A stretch of 64,000 nucleotides of DNA. Source: Dicyema japonicum. Taxonomy: Eukaryota > Dicyemida > Rhombozoa > Dicyemidae. The stretch lies in NCBI GenBank assembly GCA_011109175.1, contig RDEW01000018.1, positions 617,304 to 681,303 of the forward strand, read 5' to 3'. This document shows positions 34,460 to 44,091 of the stretch, piece by piece (positions within the stretch are counted from its first letter, which is position 1; every line of letters begins with the position of its first letter). Under the pieces are notes generated by a model that saw only the letters and a list, made by a program, of their open reading frames with translations, searched no databases and was not told where the DNA came from. A program made the translations under genes and the position numbers.

Positions 34460-37329
34460 CGTTAATATTTTTTTATTTATTTAACACCCAAGACCACGGT
34501 AAAACCAAAACTAACTATCACGTGATCTCAATGCGCTCCGACAAAATCCTCATTCTTTCCCGGTGCTCCTCCCTCGTACTCACACAAGCTCTTACATGGC
34601 GGCTGACTGTATTTGCAAGGCCACCTTCCCGCATGCCAGAGTTTTGTTTAATGAGGGCCTCCAGAGTAGTCGATCCGGTTCTGTGTGTCCCACAAGATTA
34701 CCGCTCCATCATTCTGAAATCCTTCTTTTAAACGTCCTCGATTTTCGTAGTGTTCGTCCATGATAATGAAGGTCCCCACAACGCACACGCGTACGAGAAG
34801 CATGGTTCGATGCATTGTTTATAAATGTTCATATAGACCGGGTGGGAACCTGTCTTCCATATTCCAGATAAACATTTTAATACATTGATCCTCTTCTCGC
34901 ACTTCAAAACAATGTTTCCACGTGTGGTGACAAACATAAGTGCGTATCCAATGTCACCCCCAGGATCTTCTGACATTTACTGAGGGGGATTTCAACGTTG
35001 TCCAATTTTTACTTGACAGTCATCTTCCCCAACCATTTGTCCAAAGTAAACATAGACGTGACCGACTTTCTGGAATTTATCGTGAATCGGTTCTTCATTA
35101 CCCAGGCGTTGAGTCGGTCCAGGTTAATTTGTAATCTTTCTGTAGCATTTTGGATATCCCGATCACGCGAGGCCAAAACAATGTCGTCCGCATATGAGAG
35201 TAGAACATCGTTATTGGATTCCGGTGTCGGGAGGTCGGCCAGGTATAAATTGAATAAGGCGGGGATAAAAGAGATCCTTGGGGACACCGTTTGGGAGAAG
35301 ACGTGAGACTGATTTCAGTCCTTCCGAGGCATACACGTCCCTTTGTCCACTTAAGAAATTTGTTATCCAAAGTTTAAACTTCCCCGGGATCTCGGACTGG
35401 AAAATTTTCTTTGATAATATTTTACTCGAAATAGAATCAAAGGCCTTGTTAATATCAATAGAATATAAGACTGTCTTCAAATGCCTTGGTTTGTTTGAAA
35501 ACCCATCTCTAATGAAGTTGGTTAATTTCTGTAGGTACGTTGATGCAGAACAATCGCTCTTGAATCCGTGTTGAAAATCCTTTTCTGGTAAGAAAGCCTT
35601 GATTCTCCCAAGCACAAGCCTTTCCTGAATTTTCGATATGGAACATAACAATGACAATGGTCTAAATGATGCCGGATCTTCCTTAGGTTTCCAGGTTTCA
35701 GTATAGGTCGGATATTGGCTTGCTTCCATAACAACGGTATTATTACAATTAATTGAATAGTTATACACCGACGTTAGAAAACCGACTCCAATATCTCCAA
35801 GGTTCTTCAATAACAACTGGAATGTTGTCGGGACCGGCAGAGTACGTTGTTCTTGTAAAATGCAGCGCATTCTTCACGTCTTCACCGAGAAGTAAACTGG
35901 TTAGAATCCTTCTTCAGTTTTCTCCATGAAGAGAGAAGCACTTCCGACTTCCTGTGTTCCTTGTACGAATTTTTTGTGTAGAATTTTATCAAATTGTTAT
36001 TGTCTCGTTGAATGTAGTCATCCTCGGGGAAGTTTCTTTCCCTTTGCAACATTTTGGATGGCTTTCCACACTTCTCCGGTTACGGTTGCGATTTAGCTTT
36101 TTAAGAATCCGATTCCACTTCAATTTCTGGGCCTTGAGCTCTCTGGTCCTTTATTTCGTTGTTTAGAGCTCTGATCCGGAGTTTCGTTTTTAATGTGATC
36201 CAATTAGATTTTTGAGGTGATTTCTTTCTTTGATCAATGCCGACTTCCCTCGACCATTGGAGGAGTTTAGACGATGCTTGAGAATAACCAATGATCTTGC
36301 TTCTAGGATTGTGCAAGTAAAGTATTTGATCGCTTTTTCTAGCGATTTGAAGCTGACCAAGTAACAATTCTTCAGTCTATCATCAGAAATTGCGCGATAC
36401 AATTCCCAATTAGCAGCTTTGTAGTTATAACTAGCAGGTGTTCTCCTCACTCTGATTCTCTCATGACCTTCATCACAATTAGATTATGGTCGCTTCTTGT
36501 TTCGTAGAGGACTGACCAATCAATTTTTGATGAAAGCGACGATGAGCAGAGTGTTACATCCGGGAGAGGTAAGCTGATCCGTCTCTCTGAGTGGGGTCCT
36601 TGTATTTTTCGCTGGATCGTTCAGAATCGTTAGGGAGTCCGATTTCAATAACAATAGCTTCCCTCTCGTGTCGGCCTGTTGGGTTGACAACCATAATGGG
36701 TGCTTTGCGTTTAAATCTCCACATATGATTATCTCATCGTAGATAGCCAAACTTGATAGGTTTGGAATAACATAGTCCTTTGGGCAGGAGCCGGGAGGAA
36801 ACAAGTAGATATTTACGAAGCACATACTTCCTTTCGTTGTCCAAGCGAGATTCCAATTTGCCTCAGTAACCTCGTCATTTCCAACAAGTTTCCTCACTTC
36901 CGAAGTAATGTATTTGCATTTCAGGTTCTTTTTGAATAGAGTAAGTAGTCCACCCCCTCTTCTCTTTTTATAGTCCATCCTGATTGCCTCGTATCCAGGG
37001 AATGAAGGAGTGGAATCATGCATGCGGAGTTTAGTTTCTTGAATCATGGCCACGTCGATCTTCTGATTTACCAGGATTGAACGGAGTTCCCTGACCTTGC
37101 CTTTAATTTTGTTGATGTTTAGTTGGAGAGCAGTAAATTTCATTTCACCACAGTGGACTGAGGGTTTTCGCCGGGAATGTTTGGACTTTCTTGAAGCACA
37201 TCGCCGGGGGGTCGATAATAACTCCGGGGAAAAGGGGTCTAATGGTCCTTTTCGGGAAGGTATTAGAAGCCCTCTGGGCATTGCCAAATCCTTTTGAATT
37301 TTTTGAATTGGTGGACCACATAACGCCAC
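34460..37329 (-). pseudogene. APE-type (Jockey/CR1-like) LINE, nearly full length
   Basis: Minus strand, 5' to 3': frame 37329-36520 with endonuclease motifs LQLNINKIKG, MIQETKLR, RRGGGLLTLFKK, IICGDLNAKHPLW, NTRTPLRETDQLTSPG; a linker in three frames (36450-36101); RT frame 35870-35211 with SFRPLSLLCS, FQHGFKSDCSASTYL, YSIDINKAFDS (motif A), LPNGVP; a frameshift to FNLYLADLP and LLSYADDIVLAS (motif C intact, near 35190-35200); and the thumb QCIEPCFSYACALWGPSLSW (34976-34728). The 3' end has AAATAAATAAAAAAATA at about 34485-34455. No 2A-like peptide precedes the endonuclease: the N-terminus is a basic Pro/Ser-rich stretch (RRCASRKSKHSRRKPS). Multiple frameshifts make it inactive. Confidence 0.85.
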
Positions 37330-37479
37330 GCTACAATTTTTTTTAATATTTTAAAAACATAAAGTAGCAAAAAAACAGTCAATATGAATAGAGTGTCATT
37401 TTAATGATATTTTATTATTCTTAACTAACAAAATATTTTATTAATATTTAAAAATAATTTCTTGGTTGAGGTGGTGACG

Positions 37480-37915
37480 TCCCTCTTGAAAAGTATGTCT
37501 GAAAAACACGAAAATTGCAACCTAAATGACTTCTCTCTTTTAACATTCAATGTCAAAGGACTCTCTAGTGCATGGAAAAGAAAAAAAACTTTGTGAAGAC
37601 CTTTCAAAATACAAGATATCAATCGGATGTCTCCAAGAGACAAAAATATCGAAGGAGTTTGAAATCTTATACAAGAGAACATGAACTGAGCCAATATCAT
37701 GTTAGATTATTGATTCAAGATGGAGGCTCTTTGGACACATACTCCGCCACGATATGGGGACCCCAGCCAACATAGCAATGGAGGAGTATTTTGTCTTAAA
37801 AGCTTCTCGTTTCCGCGGCCGGCCGAGGACAACACTGCCGGTTATTCTAGATGAAGATCTCAGGATACGCTACGGAACATGGCAACGGATCGAAAAAGAT
37901 GGGGGACGTTAATTA
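37480..37915 (+). pseudogene. Internally deleted LINE (endonuclease start joined to C-terminus)
   Basis: Starts DFSLLTFNVKGLSSAWKRK and continues ISIGCLQETK (first two endonuclease motifs, around 37530-37650). It then passes almost directly into a LINE C-terminal sequence, LFGHILRHDMGTPANIAMEE and FRGRPRTTLPVILDED (37725-37860), before ending at about 37912. The RT and most of the endonuclease are missing, so this is a deletion derivative. Confidence 0.55.
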
Positions 37916-37966
37916 GATTGAGTGCTTTTCATTATTATAAGGAAAAAGGAAAAAGAATAGTTAATT

Positions 37967-40483
37967 TTAATTCAGCTGTTGGGAGATGCACAAGCTATTC
38001 CCACGGACAACAGCCAACGAGAGCCTCTCCTTGAGCCATCTCGTCTCACGAAGATCACCAGTTTTGTCAGTTAGTAGTTTTCCCAAATGGTTCAGGAACT
38101 TCAGCGTTTTAGGGCCAAAGTTCCCCGAAGTTTCAATCGCGACAGGTGCGAAAATGTACCTGTCGCTGATATCCGAATATTTAGCATTTTTTACTTCCTC
38201 TGCTTGAGAAGAAGGTCTGCCCGGTGAATTATTTTTTTTGCTTGGGGCGAAAGAACAGACACAGGTCACATCCCATACAAGGTTTCGCCCTCGCTCAAAA
38301 GGAAAGGAGGTCAGGGCGTCTTCCGTTGTCAAATAGACCAGTCGGTTCGATCCGGCAACGGAATCCAGCCGATTCTAATGCCCTCTTAATGATGCCGTTC
38401 ATTGCCGAATGTCGAGAAGATCTGCCAATTTTGCTCCGGCATGAGAGGAGGTGGAGACCCAGTTCGTCCGATAGACAGCCACATTTGCACCTCGATTTGG
38501 TGCAAACAGGCAATCCGAGGTGTAGACATACAGCTGTACGAAGTGAGTCATCATCCAACAATCCACCAACTTCTTGACATGGGTAAACCCCAAGCCAAGA
38601 TCCATCAACCGCCTCCCTCGAATTTTGAAAACAATCCAGGCGATGTCCATAGAGCCGGCTGACTAGGTTGGATGCCAGAGCATTCCATCTATGGATCATC
38701 CAAGACGATTGTTGGTCTGGATTACGCGGCTCGCTAAGCCCTTCACTCCGCCACACGTCCATCTATTCAACCAAGTCATTGGACAGTTTCCGAGATGGAA
38801 GCTTTGAAAGAATTGAGTCCACTTGGTTTTTGCATGAAAGTTTTGAGGCAAAATACGCCGGGCCAGCAATTTGGCAGGGAGTAGTAAGCAAACGACGCAC
38901 GTCCTCCAAAACTGTATCTGGATGTCCACCAATGATTCCGTCATCCAAATACCATAAATTTAAAGGTGATTTTAAGCATGCGGATACTCCATGGATCCCC
39001 AAAGCAAAGAGAAGAGGTCCAAGTGGGTCGCCTTGTTGAACACCAGTTCGTGATTTAATGATGGCATCGTGGAAAACCAATGATGATGGATTAGAATATG
39101 AAAGGCGTACAATCTCCCAAATATGTGGTAAATTTTTTTGGCATAACTCCAATAAATGATCTCTCCTTATGGAATTAAATGCGTTCTTAAGATCTACTTT
39201 GCAGACAACAACGTCCTCTTTGCATTGGGACGACGACGTGAAAAAACTCCTCACTGCGTGGACACAAGCCTCTGCACCGCCACGAACTCCAACGCCCATC
39301 TGTATAGGACTGAAACTAGGAAGTAATCTTTGAACCCCAGAAAAGCAAGCGACTTTAGCTGCAAGTCTCCTAAACACGTTTCCAATAGCAATCGGTCTGA
39401 CACCGCCGTCAGGCTTTCGGAGAGCAACAAGATTAGCAGAAAATAACATATCTCGACCGAAAGGAGACAAACATCCAGAAAGAATTTTGTTGATCAGTTC
39501 GCAAATAACATTCGAAAGATCCTTTCCGACAGATCCCATCATTGGAGCTGTGAGATCACGTAGGTGACCGGGTCTCAAGCCATCGATACCACCTCCACTA
39601 CTAGGACGAAATGAACGCAGGGAGGTGATTATATCTTCGTTAGAGGCGAGCAATTGTTCCTCGTGGAAAGGTTTTATAGTTCTCAAGTCTTCGGGGGATC
39701 CGGGGTGTTTTTCTCGTAAAGACAGGAGCGTTTCAGGGTGTTTTTAAGTGTCCCAGGATCACAAACTAATAGCCGTACAGCACCACGAATATCGCCTTCC
39801 ATAAGTTTCATCCTGATTAGTTTCTTTATTAAGCGAAGTTCCTCCGTTTTCGGACGCTTTGAACTCCGGGGTGCAATTTGAGTTGATTTTAAAGCAGTAA
39901 GTGACATTTTATGTTCATTTAGAAACAGTCTAACTCTCTTTTTGATATTCGTTGCGAGAGAAGTGGATGCTTCCGTTGGTCTTCTGATCCCAAGAGTGAG
40001 TGACGGGAAAAGGAAAAATTTGACCCATTCCGAAGAAACGGCGTCAGGCTTCAAAACATCCTTGATGGTGGAGATCAGAGCCTCGGCAACAGCAGTTCTC
40101 GCACCTTTGGGAATCTTCACAGGAATGGTCACGTCCGAGCGCGTTCGAGAGATCAGTTTCAGAGCTTCATCAGGATCTGCTACGAGAGTAGGGTCAAACG
40201 GTTCAATGCAAGCAGTTTGATTGGAGTAAGAAAAAGCAGTACCAGATGAAAGGCATGGTTGGCAGTTCCATTTTGTCATATTGATAAGAGCCTTCTTGGA
40301 CACTCCTACGCAAGACCTGTGATACCATCTTGAACATGCTGCACAAGCGATCATCCTTTTTCTCATATTAGTTACGTTGCACTTTTCACATGGGTAGGTG
40401 TTTTCCTTCCTTTCTTCATTAGTCTTCATTGTTGTGTCTGTATTTTTCGTAACAACCACGTCGACAACACAACACCACACCAC
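37967..40483 (-). pseudogene. PHD-finger / reverse transcriptase / RLE LINE, almost intact
   Basis: Minus strand. The first frame (40483-39683) starts with a PHD-type C4HC3 finger: CEKC, CAACSRWYHRSC, WNCQPC; PHD fingers bind histone tails, here perhaps guiding insertion. It then passes through a basic region (KRPKTEELRLIKK). The RT frame (39686-38763) has GGGIDGLRPGHLRDL, CKVDLKNAFNSIRR (motif A), GVQQGDPLGPLLF and LWYLDDGIIGG (motif C). After one in-frame TAG (38763-38765) the same frame runs on through CKCGCLSDELGLHLLSC (zinc knuckle) to GRRPD, and after a frameshift at about 38330 the endonuclease ends with GRNLVWDVTCV and DLRETRWLKERLS. It was once one long ORF: two frameshifts and one stop separate it from an intact state. 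Related fragments lie at 3039, 7617 and 63551. Confidence 0.85.
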
Positions 40484-40523
40484 GTTTTTTTTTTGTACAA
40501 GTTAATTAGATTGTTAACTTTTC

Positions 40524-43255
40524 GTGTTGCACATGCTTTGTCATGATCTTGGCATCGCGTACGTGCCTATAATAATAATAATTTTTAAAAATAAAAATTA
40601 TTTTATTTCTGCACATGGCTCTAAGTTGCGTCAGATAATCGAACATCTAAAAAATGGGTATCTTGATGCGTCGCTTTCAAGAAAGAGTATATTTTTGGAA
40701 TACCAAGGGCACCGTAGTTTCAAGGCCAGTTTGAGAGGTATCATTTATAAAATAATGTATAGGTTAAATCTGTGATTCTCAACCGTGGTGCATGTGCACC
40801 ATTTTTGGTACATGAAAAATACTCGAATGGTGCATGGAAAAAAATTGGTACATGGTATTATTTTTTTAATATTTTTTATTATCAGTAATTAGTTCATTAT
40901 AATGGTTAACCATTATCATTTAATACCTATAAATACTCGTGTCAATCACATGTCCGGTGGTAATTCTCGTACTCCTCGGATTTATCGCAAAGATCATCTG
41001 AAATACTGATTTATCCCTTCCAGTGGAGACAAATCTAAGCCTTTTTGCATAATCTGCAAGAATTCTTTGGCTAATAGTTCTATGAAATTGTCAAGATTAA
41101 CACACCATTTGAGGACTAGACATCCAAATTTAGTCGGATCTTTGCTTGAATATTTTCAAAATATAAAAAACAAGATTGATAAACCTACTACCCTTCAAAA
41201 GTTAATCAGTCATTATGCTCTTGCACGAAAAAGTATTCCTTTTAACCTATTTCATGGATGGGTTACTTTCATCCTACAAAATTGCCCATATCGTTGCTAA
41301 AAATAATGCTACCCATGTTTCGGGTGAATCGTTAATAATACCTTCTATCGCAGTTTTTTACAGATATGTTGGGACATAATCCATCTGAAATTTTACAAGT
41401 AGTGCGACCATTTTGATGTTCCTAGAATTTACTTTGAGTAATTATACGATTCGTTGCCGAATTGACGAAATGGCTTCCTAAAAAATATACTTAGAAAAAC
41501 TGTTTTTCCTTGCAGATTGACGAATGTCTGGTATGTGATAATAAATCTATATTAATGGCCTATGTTAGGTGGGTATTTTAAATAATATTTTGTTTAGATT
41601 TTTTGACGAACAAGTAGTTTTTTGTGAAGAGGTTTTGTTTATCAACCTTTGATTACAGATTCTACCGGAGAGTCAATTTTTAATGTATTGAAAACGTATT
41701 TTGAAGAAAAACAAATTCCATTTTCCAATTTAATCACATGTGCTACTGACGGTGCAATGGCCATGGTTGGGAAGTAAAAAGGATTTGCGTCTTTTTTGAA
41801 ACAAAAATGTCCGAATTTAATTCATATTCATTGCGTATTACACCGCCATCATCTGGTTTCAAAAAAAATCTCCGCTTTTTTAAATCAAGTGCTGAATCTC
41901 GTCATAAAAACGATCAATCGAATTAAAACAAGTCCAAAATCTGATAGATCTTTAGGAAATTTTGTATAGATAGGAATGAAGATTATTTAAGACTCTTGTA
42001 TCATAATGAAGTTTATTTTAGCGTTTTTTATATTCTTTAGGTTCGCTGGTTGTCCAAAGACACTGCTTTACAAAGATTTGTAAACTTTTACCAGCTATTT
42101 TGGACTTTCTTGAATCGGAAAATGAAGAGGAATAGCAAGATCGATTTCAGAAAATAGAAATATCTATTATTTTTATTGGATTTTTGCTAAATTGAATGAA
42201 ATTTCCTTGAAATTGCAGGGAGATTTTGTAACTATGTTTGACGTGAGAGTTACAATAATTACATTTTGTGAAAAGTTAAAAAATCACAGACATAACTTTG
42301 AATCAGGAAAATACGATTTTCTATATCTAGTATGTGAAGCATTTAATCAATTTGATATAAAAATTTTCGTTGACCATCTAATTAATTTGGAAAAGGAATT
42401 GACAATCAGATTTGAAAACGTGATTAATATGGAAATACCAAGATGGATGATAAATCCTTTTTTGACAGCACTGTAGGTGCAAATTGATTTGTAAGATGAA
42501 TTTATTGGTATTTTTATCATTTTTATTTTTTATAGAAATTAGATATAATTATTCTTAAATATTTTGTTTGAAAACCAGGATTTGTCTACCTTTTGGCGAA
42601 AAAAGGAATTTAAAGACAAATATTCAAAGATTTAGGAACAAATAATTAAAATTTTATTATGTTTTCCAACGACATATCTTGTGGAATCAGGATTCAGCGT
42701 AGTAAACAAGATATTGAGCGATGAACGTAACAAGCTTAATATCTGCTCGCGACGAGATGTCAGATTATTTTTAACACGCTTGGACCCTGATATTCAGAAA
42801 CTAATTAAAATGCATGAAAAACCAAGGCTCTCATTAAATAGTTAAAAAAAAGATTTTAAGTCCCTAAATTTAATTAAAAAATAAAATAAGTCTTTGTTTC
42901 TTTGGTACACGAAATAACTTGGTTTGGTACGCTGACTTTTTTTTGGTACACCAAAAAAAATGTTGAGAATCACTGGTTAAATCAATCTCTTAAAAAATGG
43001 TTATCATCCGTTTTTTTTACTGAAGGAAAAAATGATAAAGAAAAGAAGATGGAAGAATCGTTGAATGTAAGAGACAGAGTCAATTTACGAATGGACTGTG
43101 ATTACAATAAAACATCGATAAAAGGTCCATTATATGAGCACTTGGACACTACAGATTATCTAGTAGTGGATATACAAGGAACTATGGTCCACATAGATGG
43201 TGGCAACTCTGAAATAATGATAGTCCACCATAGGCGAGTTAAAAGATTATTTTAA
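40524..43255 (+). pseudogene. Integrase-C-terminus-like ORF interrupted by a hAT element
   Basis: The frame 40524-40770 (MLHMLCHDLGIAYVP ... IIYKIMYRLN) and the frame after the hAT insertion (QSLKKWLSSVFF ... stop 43255) are the same reading frame when the insertion and one copy of its 8-bp duplication are removed. The second part has VRDRVNLRMDCDYN, LVVDIQGTMVHI and IVHHRRVKRLF, which resembles the C-terminal barrel of retroviral-type integrases (basic strand, VHHxRVK ending). No catalytic core is present here. Confidence 0.5.
40771..42975 (+). mobile_element. hAT (Buster/ZBED-like) DNA transposon, decayed
   Basis: Terminal inverted repeats: left TGTGATTCTCAACCGTGGTG (40771-), right end, reverse-complemented, CAGTGATTCTCAAC (ends 42975). 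Flanks are the 8-bp target duplication GTTAAATC (40763-40770 and 42976-42983). Inside, on the plus strand: a BED finger (KPFCIICKNSLANSS, LTHHLRTRHPN, about 41020-41130), transposase pieces (ILMAYVR, LITCATDGAMAMVGK near 41745, HIHCVLHRHHLVSKK near 41830), a frame at 42192-42476 (CEKLKNHRHNF..., NMEIPRWMINPF) and the C-terminal dimerisation motif FPTTYLVESGFSVVNK, LNICSRRDVRLFLTRLDPDI (42665-42800). Many stops; the order and spacing match ZBED5/Buster-like transposases. Confidence 0.88.
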
Positions 43256-44091
43256 TTGACTTTCCATTCAAGAAATATTTTTTTATCTTTTTGGCTTAAC
43301 GTGGATATCATATTTAGTTGTTGATTAGGAATAAGATTAGGCATTGATTATGATTGATGTTAGATAAGTAACTAGGAATGAGATTGAGTATTAATTATGG
43401 TTGATGTTGAAAATTACTTTAGGGATGAGATCACACTTAGGTATTTTTAGAAAAGGGATTTGAATTCGTCAAAGTTATGATTAGAATTAGAAATAGATGG
43501 TTAAGGGATAGGTTTTATGATACTTTAGGTTTAAGAATAAAAAATACGGTTTAAAGTTAAGGTTTATATTTAGGGTTATAAATTAGGGTTAAGGATTAAT
43601 ATCATAGATCAGGGATTATGGATATGGTAAGGGATTAGGGCTAGGGTTAGGGATTATGGTTAGCGATTAGGGTCTATGTTTCGAGTAGGAGTTTTAACGG
43701 TATGTTTATTTATTTTATTTATTTATTTTACACACATGTAACTTATTTTAGTTAGTAAGGGAAAGGGCCTGAAAATAATAATTTTTTAATATTAAAAGTT
43801 AATTTTTGCTTAATTTTTTTAAATGTTTAATAGATTGTCCGACATTAATTGTATTGAATTGTTTCAGGTTGTCATGATACCATATTTTGCATGAATAATT
43901 AAGGCAGACATCCAATGAATTTGAAAAAATTGGTATATTTAACTAAAAATAATTAGAATAAGGAAAAATGTTATAAAAATGCAAAAAATCGATGGATTTC
44001 CACGTACGGACGGTGACATATAATTTATATTATTTAAATTTTTATTTAAAAATTGACCTAAAAATCTAAAAAGTTGATCTAAAAAACTTTT
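43256..44091. other. Intergenic with degenerate telomere-like repeats
   Basis: Non-coding. At about 43560-43680 the plus strand contains repeated GATTAGGG, GGGCTAGGGTTAGGG, GGGTTATAAATTAGGGTTAAGG, i.e. decayed TTAGGG-like units. The rest is AT-rich. Confidence 0.55.
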
